NCBI RefSeq assembly: GCF_900114845.1
Contig: NZ_FOUK01000005.1
Span: 1-64,000 of the forward strand
Direction: 5' to 3'
From: Pimelobacter simplex
GTDB taxonomy: Bacteria; Actinomycetota; Actinomycetes; Propionibacteriales; Nocardioidaceae
DNA length: 64,000 nt
Shown here: piece by piece, positions 32,584-40,747 of the stretch
Numbering within the stretch: the first letter of the stretch is position 1
Layout: every line of letters begins with the position of its first letter
Position numbers and translations under genes: made by a program
The notes under the pieces: generated by a model
Told to the model about the DNA's origin: nothing
Seen by the model: the letters and a program-made list of their open reading frames with translations, nothing else
Database searches by the model: none

Positions 32584-33870
32584 GTGCCCGACCTCGCCGA
32601 CCGCGTCGCGGCGCTCCAGACCTGGGCGTATCCCCTCGTCTTCGCGCAGCGGATGCGGCTCAACCTCACGCAGCCGCTCGACCCGCAGGGACGGCGGCCG
32701 GCGACGTCCGCCGGTGCCCCGGCGGGGGTGCTCGGCCACCAGCGAGCCCTGGCCGATCCGAGCCTCGCAGTGGGCGTGGCCCCGAACGTCGACACGCTCT
32801 ACTCGCTGGCGTGGCTGGACCTCGACGAAGGGGCGTACGCGCTGACGCTGCCGGACCCGGGCGACCGCTACCTCAGCCTCCAGGTGGGCTGCGCCGACAC
32901 GAGCAGTCCCCTCGTGGTGAGCGGGCGGACGCACGGCCGGGAGCTGCCGGAGGTCCGGCTCCGGCGCGGCCCGCGGTCGGTGTCCGAGGACGGCGGCGTG
33001 CTGCGGCTGAGCACGCCGGAGCGGTGGGTCATGGTGGTCGGCCGCACCGGCGTCGACCCGCACGATGCCACCGACGTCGCCGCCGCCCACGCCCTGCAGG
33101 ACGCGATCACACTGGTCACCCCCGGCGCCGTGGGCGGGGCACCTCGCGACATCGATCGCCGGCTCGCACGGCTGATGCGCCAGGACGAGATCCTGGACCC
33201 CGCGACGTTTCTGGTCTCGCTCGCCGCCGTCGTCGCCGACCTCGGCCCCGGGCAGGTGCCGGACGAGGTGGCGCGGACCATCGACGAGCTCGGCCCGGCG
33301 GCCGACGAGCCGACCCTCGACGCTGTCGCGGCCGGGCTGCGCGCGGGCTACGACGCCGTCCGCAGCCGGGTGCGGCACCTCGGGCGCACGATGCACGGCT
33401 GGTCGGTCAACGACCGCGGTGCGGACTTCGGCGACGACCTCCTCCTGCGGGCCGCGGTCGCCCATGCGCAGATCTACGTGAACCCCGCGGCCGAGGCGCT
33501 CTACCCCGTGTGCGAGACCGACGCCGACGGGAACCCCCTCGAGGGGAGCGCCGGCCCGTACCTGCTGGAGTTCCCACCCGGCGGGCTGCCTCCGGCCCGG
33601 GCCTTCTGGTCGCTCACGATGTACCACGGAGAGGGGCTGCTGGTGGAGAACCCGATCCGGCGCTACGCGATCGGTGACCGCACCCCGGGTCTGACCCGGG
33701 ACCCCGACGGCGCACTGCGCATCCACCTGTCGGTGACCGAGCCCGGCGCGGGTCACGGCAACTGGCTGCCGGCCCCCGAGGGCAGGTTCCGGCTGATGCT
33801 GCGGCTCTACTGGCCCGAGGACGCCGCACGCTGGTCGCCGCCGCCCGTGGTCCGGGTGGTGGCGGCATGA
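32584..33870 (+). CDS. DUF1254/DUF1214 domain protein
   Basis: A 428-residue protein with an N-terminal DUF1254 part (GVAPNVDTLYSLAWLDLDEG, then PGDRYLSLQV) and a C-terminal DUF1214 part (RAFWSLTMYHGEGLLVENP, then GNWLPAPEGRF). These domains are common in actinobacterial catabolic loci, but no reaction is firmly assigned. No signal peptide is visible. The GTG at 32584 starts one base after the ATPase stop; an earlier in-frame codon lies inside the ATPase gene. It forms a tandem pair with the next gene. Confidence 0.75.
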   Translation: MPDLADRVAALQTWAYPLVFAQRMRLNLTQPLDPQGRRPATSAGAPAGVLGHQRALADPSLAVGVAPNVDTLYSLAWLDLDEGAYALTLPDPGDRYLSLQVGCADTSSPLVVSGRTHGRELPEVRLRRGPRSVSEDGGVLRLSTPERWVMVVGRTGVDPHDATDVAAAHALQDAITLVTPGAVGGAPRDIDRRLARLMRQDEILDPATFLVSLAAVVADLGPGQVPDEVARTIDELGPAADEPTLDAVAAGLRAGYDAVRSRVRHLGRTMHGWSVNDRGADFGDDLLLRAAVAHAQIYVNPAAEALYPVCETDADGNPLEGSAGPYLLEFPPGGLPPARAFWSLTMYHGEGLLVENPIRRYAIGDRTPGLTRDPDGALRIHLSVTEPGAGHGNWLPAPEGRFRLMLRLYWPEDAARWSPPPVVRVVAA

Positions 33871-35240
33871 GCTACGTCGCGCTCGACCTCACCGGGGTCG
33901 ACCAGCGCCAGGTCTCGTCCCGGCCCGACCTGGTGCCCGCCGACCCGGACGCGCGACGCGAGCTCGCCCGGGTCGTCGCCTTCGACGCCGTGGTCTACGG
34001 TCTGCCGGCGGCGTACCAGTACGCGCAGATGTGCCGCCAGGACAGGGATTCCGGACAGGAGCCGGGGCAGCTCGTCCACGAGCGCCACCTGGCCCGGTCG
34101 GGCTTCGCGGCGTTCCGGGTGCCGAACGTCGACACGCTCTACTCGAACGCCTGGCTCGACCTGCGGGGCGGACCGGTGGTCGTGGACCTGCCCGACTTCG
34201 GCGACCGCTACTTCACGCTCAACCTCCTCGACGCCTTCGGCAACGCGAGCAACATCAGCCGGCGGACCGTCGGTGACGCACGGCAGGTCTGGCTGGTGCC
34301 GCCGACAGGGACGTGGGAGGTGCCCGCGACCGCGGCCGGCCTGCGGGTGGGCTCCGAGCTGATGTGGGTCCTGATGCGGGTCCAGGTGCGCGGTCAGGGC
34401 GACGAGGCCGAGGTGCACCGGCTCCAGGATGCCGTGGTCCTCCGCCGCCCGGACGCCCCTGGCGGCGTGGCAGGCAGGGTGGGGCCCGAGCGGGCCGTCG
34501 TACCGATCGATCCGGACGACCTGGCGACCGACTGGGTCGCCTTCTTCCAGGCGCTCGACGGTGCCCTGCGGCTGGCCGGCATCCCCGCCGAGGACGTCGT
34601 CCTGGTCCGGCGGTTCGCGCTGCTGGGGCTGACCGGGGCCGAGGACTTCGCGCCCGAGCGGCTCGGCCCCGAGGTGCGCGCCGGAGCGGCGGCCGGGTTC
34701 GCCGACGCGATCCGGCTGCTCGACGCGTGCCGCCCGCAGCTGGGCGAGCCGGTGGCGAGCGGCTGGACGAAGGTCTGCGACAAGGGCGCCCACGGTGCCA
34801 ACCACCTCAACCGCGCGGTGATGAACCACGTCGGCCTCGCCGCGAACGTGGTCGAGGAGAACACCTCCTACAACACCTACGCCGACGGGGACGGCCGGCC
34901 GCTGGACGGTGCGACCACCCGCTACGAGGTCCGGCTGGAGACGCCGCCGCCGGCCGGCGCGTTCTGGAGCGTGACCCTGTACGACGGGGAGGGCTTGCTC
35001 GTCGACAACCCGATCGACCGGTACGCCGTCGGCAGTGCGCTGCCGGGGCTCGTCGTCGACCCGGACGGCTCGGTCACCATCGCGATCGGAGCCGACGACG
35101 AGCGCGGCGACCCCAACTGGCTGCCCTGCCCGCGCGGCCGATTCTTCCTGGTCCTGCGCATCTACCAGCCGGGGCCGGAGGCGCTGAGCGGCGCGTGGCT
35201 CCCGGGCCCGGTCTGTCCGGTCGCACCCGTCAGCTCGTAG
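33867..35240 (+). CDS. DUF1254/DUF1214 domain protein (tandem paralogue)
   Basis: A 457-residue paralogue of the preceding gene: FRVPNVDTLYSNAWLDLRGG and FGDRYFTLNLLDAFGN in the first domain, GAFWSVTLYDGEGLLVDNP and DPNWLPCPRGRFFLV in the second. It has additional segments with GAHGANHLNRAVMNHVG. The two proteins share motifs but differ widely, so the duplication is old and they may form a heterodimer. ATGA overlap with the first copy. Its 3' end overlaps the convergent DUF202 gene by 11 bases. Confidence 0.75.
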   Translation: MSYVALDLTGVDQRQVSSRPDLVPADPDARRELARVVAFDAVVYGLPAAYQYAQMCRQDRDSGQEPGQLVHERHLARSGFAAFRVPNVDTLYSNAWLDLRGGPVVVDLPDFGDRYFTLNLLDAFGNASNISRRTVGDARQVWLVPPTGTWEVPATAAGLRVGSELMWVLMRVQVRGQGDEAEVHRLQDAVVLRRPDAPGGVAGRVGPERAVVPIDPDDLATDWVAFFQALDGALRLAGIPAEDVVLVRRFALLGLTGAEDFAPERLGPEVRAGAAAGFADAIRLLDACRPQLGEPVASGWTKVCDKGAHGANHLNRAVMNHVGLAANVVEENTSYNTYADGDGRPLDGATTRYEVRLETPPPAGAFWSVTLYDGEGLLVDNPIDRYAVGSALPGLVVDPDGSVTIAIGADDERGDPNWLPCPRGRFFLVLRIYQPGPEALSGAWLPGPVCPVAPVSS

Positions 35241-35496
35241 CGATCGCCGTCAGGGCGCAGGCGGCGATCACGAGCGCGAGCTGGGTCAGCGCGGCCAACC
35301 GGAGACCGCGTGCCTCCCGCAGATGCGGGGCCGTCGTCACGACGACACCGAGCACGGACGCGACGAGCAGCACGGCGCTAGCGAGCCCCGGGATCCGCAC
35401 CACGTGGGCGAGGGCGAGTGCCGCGGCGGCCATGCTGAGCGCCGTCCTGGTGCCGGCGAGGCGGGTCCGCTCGGCCTGCAGACCGGGGTCGCTCAC
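35230..35496 (-). CDS. Small DUF202-type membrane protein
   Basis: An 88-residue protein with three predicted membrane helices after a short N-terminus (VSDPGLQAERTRLAGTRTAL). The ERTRLAGTRTAL start is the DUF202/YidH-like element. GTG start at 35496 overlapping the stop of the previous DUF202 gene by four bases. Function unknown; it probably associates with its partner. Confidence 0.65.
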   Translation of the reverse strand: MSDPGLQAERTRLAGTRTALSMAAAALALAHVVRIPGLASAVLLVASVLGVVVTTAPHLREARGLRLAALTQLALVIAACALTAIATS

Positions 35497-35870
35497 GGGA
35501 GCAGGACGAGCGCCGCGGCCGCACCCGCGACGACCAGCAGTGCCACGCAGGCCACGGCACCGGCGCCGAAGCCGGGGAGCGGGTCGCCCCTCCGGATCGC
35601 CCGCTCGTTGGCGCTCCAGCGCAGCCAGGCCAGCACGGTGCCGGCCGCGCCCAGCGAGACGAGGGTCCCGGCCACGACCTGGACCACCGCCCGCGAGTGG
35701 CCGGTGGCGAGGGCGTCGAGCGCGACCGCGCCCGCCACGAGGGCCAGCGACGTGCGGAGCCAGGCGAGGAAGGTCCGCTCGTTGGCCAGGGTGAAGCGGT
35801 AGTCCGGCTCCGTGCCGGTGCCGTAGACGTGGGCCGGCCACCGCGTCCGGGGCGGCGGCTCAGCGGTCAT
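35493..35870 (-). CDS. DUF202 (YidH-type) membrane protein
   Basis: A 125-residue protein with the family signature YRFTLANERTFLAWLRTSL at residues about 24-42 and three membrane helices (about 42-60, 68-86, 100-122). The family is known only as inner-membrane proteins of unknown role. It forms an operon with the small DUF202 gene downstream and overlaps the alcohol dehydrogenase stop by 11 bases, so expression follows operator A11. Confidence 0.75.
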   Translation of the reverse strand: MTAEPPPRTRWPAHVYGTGTEPDYRFTLANERTFLAWLRTSLALVAGAVALDALATGHSRAVVQVVAGTLVSLGAAGTVLAWLRWSANERAIRRGDPLPGFGAGAVACVALLVVAGAAAALVLLP

Positions 35871-36849
35871 CGGCGTCCTCGGCGTCCTCGTCCGGGACGA
35901 CGACCAGCCGGCCGCGGACGCGGCCCTCGCGCAGCCTGTCGATGCCCTCGGGGACGTCGGCGAACCGCAGCCGCTCCACGACCGGCACCAGCACCCCCTT
36001 CTCCAGCAGGGCGTAGCACGCCGCGACGTCCTCGCGGGTGCCGCCGGTGGTCCCGAGGATGCGCGCCTTCTGGTGGATGACGTCGGCGGTGGTCAGCGTG
36101 GTGTGCTCGGCGCCGAGGCCGACCATGACGACCGTGCCGCCCACCTTGATCGCGTGCACCGCTGCCTCGGTCGTCGTCCCGAAGCCAGCGAAGTCGACGA
36201 CCGCGTCGAGTCCGAGGCCGCGCAGGGCGTCGGCGTCGGGGTAGGTCCCGGCCATCCCCCAGCCCTCGGCCAGGGCGAGCGCGCCGGCGTCGGTGTCGGC
36301 CGCGTGGACCTCGGCGTCGAGGTGGACCGCGAGCTGGGCGCCGAGCTGGCCGAGCCCGCCGAGGCCGATGACGCCGACGCGCATCCCGGGCGCGACGCCG
36401 GCGACCGTCGCGACCGCGTGGTACGACGTCATGCCGGCGTCGGTCCCGACGGCGGCCCTCTCGTCGGAGAGACCGTCGGGCACTGCCACCAGGTCGCTCG
36501 CCGGTGCGAGGTGGTGGCTCGCGTAGCCCCCGTCGCGGCTGTAGCCGGGCACGGTCCGGCCCAGCGGATGGACGCCGACCCGCTGCCCGGGCCGCCAGTC
36601 GCGGACGTCGGCTCCCACGGCGAGGATCTCGCCGGCGATCTCGTGCCCGAGGGTGATCGGGTTGCGGGTGATGCTCGCGGCCCATGACGGCTCGTCGAGC
36701 TCGCCCACGTCGGAGTGGCACATGCCCGCGGCGCGCACGCGCAGGAGCACCTCGTCGGCGCCCGGCGTCGGCACGGGAACGTCGTGCTGCGTGAGGGGCC
36801 GACCGGTCCCGGTCCACTGCCAGGCCTGCATCAGGGGCGGAGGGTTCAT
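35860..36849 (-). CDS. Alcohol dehydrogenase-like MDR protein without structural zinc lobe
   Basis: A 329-residue medium-chain dehydrogenase. Catalytic-zinc residues are seen in GMCHSDVGE and LGHEIAGEI, and the Rossmann motif is GLGGLGQLGAQLAV. Where zinc alcohol dehydrogenases carry four Cys, this protein has HPLGRTVPGYSRDGG with none, so no structural zinc. The ATG at 36849 lacks a ribosome binding site; a -10-like TAAATT ends six bases upstream, with TGGACA 18 bases further, so the mRNA is predicted to be leaderless. First gene of the minus-strand operon from operator A11. Confidence 0.8.
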   Translation of the reverse strand: MNPPPLMQAWQWTGTGRPLTQHDVPVPTPGADEVLLRVRAAGMCHSDVGELDEPSWAASITRNPITLGHEIAGEILAVGADVRDWRPGQRVGVHPLGRTVPGYSRDGGYASHHLAPASDLVAVPDGLSDERAAVGTDAGMTSYHAVATVAGVAPGMRVGVIGLGGLGQLGAQLAVHLDAEVHAADTDAGALALAEGWGMAGTYPDADALRGLGLDAVVDFAGFGTTTEAAVHAIKVGGTVVMVGLGAEHTTLTTADVIHQKARILGTTGGTREDVAACYALLEKGVLVPVVERLRFADVPEGIDRLREGRVRGRLVVVPDEDAEDADDR

Positions 36850-36873
36850 AAACTGAATTTAGTTCAGTATGGT
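36845..36873. promoter_or_regulatory. Divergent promoters with regulon A operator A11
   Basis: The operator TGAATTTAGTTCA (36854-36866) lies in the 17-base spacer of a rightward promoter, TTCATA (36845-36850) and TATGGT (36868-36873). On the other strand TAAATT inside the operator serves as the -10 of the leaderless leftward promoter. Confidence 0.6.
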
Positions 36874-36910
36874 GGCCGGTGTCCACCACCCCGGACCCGA
36901 GGAGATCGGC

Positions 36911-37942
36911 ATGGAGAGCCACGCCCTGCACGTGATCGCGTACCCCGAGGGCGAGGTCGGCGCGGAGCACTTCGCCGTCGTACCGGTCGAGCTGCCCGAT
37001 CCCGACCGGCTCGCGGATGGCGAGGTGCTCGTCCGCAACACCTGGACCTCCGTCGACCCCGGGATGCGGCTGCGCCTGCGCGCCGCCGCACCCGAGGGCT
37101 ACTTCACCTCGTTCCCGCTGCACCAGCCGCTCGACGGCGTCCTCTCGGTCGGCGAGGTGCTCGCCTCGCGCGCCCCGGGCTTCGCGCCCGGCGACACCGT
37201 CTGGCACTCCCTCGGCTGGCGCGAGCACGCCGTCGTCCGTGCGGAGGACGTCGCCATGAACGGTGTCGGCACCCTGCGCCGGCTCGACGTCCGGGACCGG
37301 GAGCCGCAGTGGTTCCTCGGCGCCCTCGGCCCGATGGGCCTCACCGCCTACAGCGGCCTCGCCGTGGTCGACGGCCTCGACGGCGGCGGCGTCGTCTGGG
37401 TGTCGGCCGGCGCCGGCGCGGTCGGCTCCCTTGCCGCCCAGATCGCCCGCAACGTCGGCCACCGTGTCATCGCGACCGCCGGCTCCCCGGCCAAGGTCGA
37501 CTGGCTGCGGGACGAGGCGGGCGTCGACGCCTTCAGCTACCGCCACGAGTCCCTGCGCGACGGCCTACGCCGCCTCGCGCCCGACGGCATCGACATCTAC
37601 TTCGACAACGTCGGCGGCGACCACCTCGAGGCGGCCCTCGAAGCCTTGCGGATGCACGGCCGGATCGCCCTGTGCGGCACCGTCTCCGACTACGAGTCGG
37701 AGCCCCGCGGCCCCCGCAACATCTTCCTCACCACCGCCAAGCACCTGACCCTCGCGGGCTTCCGCGGCAGCCTGCACCTCGACCTGCTCGACGAGATGCA
37801 GCAGCGCGTCGGCGCCTGGCTGCGCGACGGCGCCCTCGTCTACCGCGAGACGGTCTACGACGGGCTCGCGAGCGCACCGCGGGCGATGGCCGACATGCTC
37901 GCCGGCCGCACGACCGGCAAGACGCTGGTGCGGCTCGCCTGA
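36911..37942 (+). CDS. NADP-dependent enone reductase-like MDR protein (CurA/PTGR type)
   Basis: A 343-residue zinc-free medium-chain reductase of the prostaglandin reductase/CurA group: TWTSVDPGMRLRLR near residue 45, LGPMGLTAYSGL, the cofactor loop VSAGAGAVGSLAAQIA, and FDNVGGDHLEAAL. It would reduce an alpha,beta-unsaturated ketone. The ATG at 36911 follows GAGGAG; an earlier in-frame start at 36869 would lie in the promoter. Last recognised gene of regulon A. Confidence 0.85.
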   Translation: MESHALHVIAYPEGEVGAEHFAVVPVELPDPDRLADGEVLVRNTWTSVDPGMRLRLRAAAPEGYFTSFPLHQPLDGVLSVGEVLASRAPGFAPGDTVWHSLGWREHAVVRAEDVAMNGVGTLRRLDVRDREPQWFLGALGPMGLTAYSGLAVVDGLDGGGVVWVSAGAGAVGSLAAQIARNVGHRVIATAGSPAKVDWLRDEAGVDAFSYRHESLRDGLRRLAPDGIDIYFDNVGGDHLEAALEALRMHGRIALCGTVSDYESEPRGPRNIFLTTAKHLTLAGFRGSLHLDLLDEMQQRVGAWLRDGALVYRETVYDGLASAPRAMADMLAGRTTGKTLVRLA

Positions 37943-37978
37943 GCGCGCCCGCCGTCCGCTGGCGACTAGGGTGCCGTC

Positions 37979-38914
37979 ATGGATGCCGGGGCCGACTCCC
38001 ACGCCGAGGCGCTGCGCGACTTCACGCGGTTCTCGACCGGCTCCGCGGTGTGGCTCGCCCTGGTGGGTGTCAGCGGGCTCGGCTACGCGGCCACGCTCGG
38101 CACGAGCGACCGGCAGCAGGTGCGGCTGGTCGGTCTCGTGGTCGGTGCGGGTCTGGTGCTCGTGGCGCTGAGGTACCTGGCCGGGCTCGTCCTGGCGTGG
38201 CGGCGGGACCTGCGGTCGGTGTCGCTGGTCGCCGGTGACCGCCCCGAGTGCGCGAGCGGCGGGCCGGCGATGTTCTACGAGGGCTATGTCTCGTGGCGGC
38301 TCGTCCTGGTCGGGCTGGTCGTCGCGGTGCTCGGCGTCGTGGTGGTGCCCTCCGCCGCCGACGGCGCCGCGTGGGGCTGGGCCACCCCGGTCGGGCTGGG
38401 CCTGGTGGCCGTCAGCCTCGTGGCGTTCGTGCGGTGGCGCGGCAACGAGTACGTCGGCGTCCACGCCGAGGAGCTCCGGATGCTCCGCGGGGGCCGGCTC
38501 AGCGTGGCGCCGTGGTCCCGGGTGCTGTCCTTCGAGAACGGGCAGGTCGGGATCGAGGGCATGCCGGACCGGGCGGGGGTCGACGGCGAGGTCGAGACGC
38601 GCATCCGCGAGCGGGCCGTCGCGGCGGGGCTCGCCACCTTCGACGCGCGGCTGCGGGCCGGGGAGTCGGTCGACCTGGGGGCGGTGACGCTCGAGCGGTC
38701 GGTACTGGTGCTCGAGGGCGAGCCGATCAGGTGGGACGAGATCGACTCGGTGGGCTACGAGCACGACGGCGAGAACAACTGGACCCACGTGGTGGTGCGG
38801 GGCCGGCACCGCCGGCAGCGCGCGAAGGTGATGGAGTCCGGGATCGCCAACCTCCCCGTGCTCCAGGAGGCGCTGCGCACCTACACGGGTCTGCGGTTCG
38901 CCGACCCTCGCTGA
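37979..38914 (+). CDS. Membrane protein with PH-like soluble domain
   Basis: A 311-residue protein with about four membrane helices in the first 145 residues (for example LVLVGLVVAVLGVVVVP) and a soluble C-terminal half of strands around GVHAEELRMLRGGRLSVAPW that looks like a bacterial PH-type domain, with a second similar stretch near the end. No family named. It has no operator of regulon A or B and separates the two catabolic islands; only three bases separate its stop from that of the convergent asparaginase-like gene. Confidence 0.55.
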   Translation: MDAGADSHAEALRDFTRFSTGSAVWLALVGVSGLGYAATLGTSDRQQVRLVGLVVGAGLVLVALRYLAGLVLAWRRDLRSVSLVAGDRPECASGGPAMFYEGYVSWRLVLVGLVVAVLGVVVVPSAADGAAWGWATPVGLGLVAVSLVAFVRWRGNEYVGVHAEELRMLRGGRLSVAPWSRVLSFENGQVGIEGMPDRAGVDGEVETRIRERAVAAGLATFDARLRAGESVDLGAVTLERSVLVLEGEPIRWDEIDSVGYEHDGENNWTHVVVRGRHRRQRAKVMESGIANLPVLQEALRTYTGLRFADPR

Positions 38915-38917
38915 GCG

Positions 38918-39907
38918 TCAGCCGCCCGCGACGTCGAGCACCCGCTGCAGCCCCACCAGGTCGGCCTCACCGCCGACCTCGTCCCCGCCGAGCACGACGG
39001 CCAGCAGAAGGCGCGCCTTCTGCGGCGTCAGCCCCCGGGCGCACAGCACGGGCAGCGCCGTCCCCGCCACCCGCCCGTACGGCGTCCGCTGGGCCTGGCA
39101 CACGACGACCCCCGCTGCGGCGGCGTCGTCGAGGGCGCGGCGCTCGGCGGTGGTGGGGAAGCCGGCGCCGGTGCCCGCGGAGACGATCCCGCGGACGCCG
39201 CGGTCGGCGGCCGAGCGGATCGCGGCACCGTCGGAGCCGACGTAGGAGGTGACGATCTCGACCGGGGCGAGGGTGGCCGGCAGGGGAAGGTCGCGCAGCG
39301 GGCCGGGCAGCGGGTACCGCTGCCACCGCGGGACGCCGGCGTGGACCTCGCCGAGGGGGGTGGCGCTGGCGCGGAAGGAGTCGACGCGGGAGCTGTGGCT
39401 CTTCATCGCCTCGGCCGGGTGCAGGATCGCGCCGTCGGAGACGACGACCACGTGGTGGTCGCGGAGGCCGGGGGAGCGGGCGACGGTGAGGGCGTCGACG
39501 AGGTTGGGGAGGGCGTCGCTGCCGATCGCGGTCGGCGGACGCATCGAGGCGGTCAGCGCGACCGGGACGCGGGCGCCGAGCAGCCAGATCAGGAAGGCGA
39601 CCTCCTCGAGCCCGTTGGAGCCGAGCGAGACGACGGCGCCGGCGGTCGTGGCGGGGTCGAGCTCGCGCAGGCGCGCGACCAGGGCGAGCAGGGCGTCGGG
39701 GGAGAGGTCGTGGCTGGGGCGGGCGTCGACGGCCTCGACGGTGACCGGGGCGACGAGGGAGCGAACCGGGGCGAGCACCTCGTCAGGGGTGAGGGACTGG
39801 CCGGTCTGCCAGTAGCGGTCGGTGTCGAGCGGGTCGTGGCCGCGGGACTGGAGGGTGCCGCCGAGGCTCAGCCAGTGCACCGGGAGCAGGTCGTCGGGGC
39901 TGCTCAC
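38918..39907 (-). CDS. Asparaginase-family protein with altered active site
   Basis: A 329-residue L-asparaginase-fold protein. The first catalytic Thr region is LSLGGTLQSRG, as expected. The second, normally HGTDT with the catalytic Thr-Asp pair, reads SLGSNGLEEVAF, so Thr-Asp is replaced by Ser-Asn. The later VPVALTASMRPPTAIGSD and AGTGAG segments are kept. It may act on another amide or not be a hydrolase. GTG start overlapping the alpha/beta hydrolase stop by four bases; third gene of the minus-strand operon from operator B1. Confidence 0.75.
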   Translation of the reverse strand: MSSPDDLLPVHWLSLGGTLQSRGHDPLDTDRYWQTGQSLTPDEVLAPVRSLVAPVTVEAVDARPSHDLSPDALLALVARLRELDPATTAGAVVSLGSNGLEEVAFLIWLLGARVPVALTASMRPPTAIGSDALPNLVDALTVARSPGLRDHHVVVVSDGAILHPAEAMKSHSSRVDSFRASATPLGEVHAGVPRWQRYPLPGPLRDLPLPATLAPVEIVTSYVGSDGAAIRSAADRGVRGIVSAGTGAGFPTTAERRALDDAAAAGVVVCQAQRTPYGRVAGTALPVLCARGLTPQKARLLLAVVLGGDEVGGEADLVGLQRVLDVAGG

Positions 39908-40743
39908 CCCGCGGCTCCGTCGTCGAGGAAGGTGGCGACGGCGGCGGCGAAGAGGTCGGGGCGGTGGTCGACGGAGGCGACGCCGGTGCCGGGTAGCACG
40001 GCGGCGGTGGCGCCGGGGACGGCGGCGCAGAGCTGGGGGACGTCGGGCAGCGAGTAGCTGTCGTCCTCGCCGCACAGGACGAGGGTCCGGCTCCGCACGA
40101 GGCGGATCCGCTCCTCCATCCGGTAGGCGTTGACCGCCCGGTGGCCCTCCTCGACGCGGTCGACGACGCGCAGGCCGTCGGCGACGAGGCGGGCCAGCAG
40201 GTCGGGCCGGTCGTCCGGGTAGAAGGCGCGGCGCTTGTTCCAGAGCTCGGTGAGGTGGCTGCCGTCGGGCGCGGGCGTGACGTGGTCGATCGGCGGGGCA
40301 CCGGCGACGCGGGCGCGGCGTGCCGCGTCGACATAGGGGACGCCGGACAGGACGAGGTTCTCGATCGCCAGGCCGCGGCGGGCGGCGACCTCGATCGCGA
40401 CGACGCCGCCGGTGTGGTGGCCGACCAGGCTGACGCCGGTGAGCCCGAGGGTGTCGATGAGGTCCTCGACGGCGTCCGCGAACAGCTCGATGCGGAAGGG
40501 CTCGGGCGTGCGGGCCGAGGCGCCGAAGCCGAGGGTGTCGAGGGCGATGGCGCGCCGGCGCGCGCCGAGGAGGGGGAGGACGTCGCGGTACTCGTCCCAC
40601 GAGCGGGGCGTCTGGTGCAGCAGCAGCACGGGCGCACCCGCGCCGCTCTCGGCGTAGTGGAGCTGGCCGAACCGCGAGTCGGCGTAGCCCTTCGTGATCG
40701 TCAGGGTCGCGGTCGCGGTCGTGGACCTCGGCTCAGTGGACAT
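39904..40743 (-). CDS. Alpha/beta hydrolase-fold protein lacking the nucleophile Ser
   Basis: A 279-residue protein of the alpha/beta hydrolase superfamily with LLLHQTPRSWDEYRDV oxyanion region and acid loop VLCGEDDSYSLPD. The nucleophile elbow, usually G-x-S-x-G, is VGHHTGG, so His replaces Ser. The late His is present in ASVDHRPDL. The replacement is clean in good sequence context, so the protein is probably a lyase-, isomerase- or dioxygenase-like member or uses another residue. It lies between the isomerase-like and asparaginase-like genes of one operon. Confidence 0.75.
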   Translation of the reverse strand: MSTEPRSTTATATLTITKGYADSRFGQLHYAESGAGAPVLLLHQTPRSWDEYRDVLPLLGARRRAIALDTLGFGASARTPEPFRIELFADAVEDLIDTLGLTGVSLVGHHTGGVVAIEVAARRGLAIENLVLSGVPYVDAARRARVAGAPPIDHVTPAPDGSHLTELWNKRRAFYPDDRPDLLARLVADGLRVVDRVEEGHRAVNAYRMEERIRLVRSRTLVLCGEDDSYSLPDVPQLCAAVPGATAAVLPGTGVASVDHRPDLFAAAVATFLDDGAAG

Positions 40744-40747
40744 GCGC

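Noticed and set aside
29688..32795. A 1035-codon minus-strand frame opposite the importer genes
   Set aside because: Same high-GC shadow effect; the plus strand here encodes clear permease and ATPase motifs.
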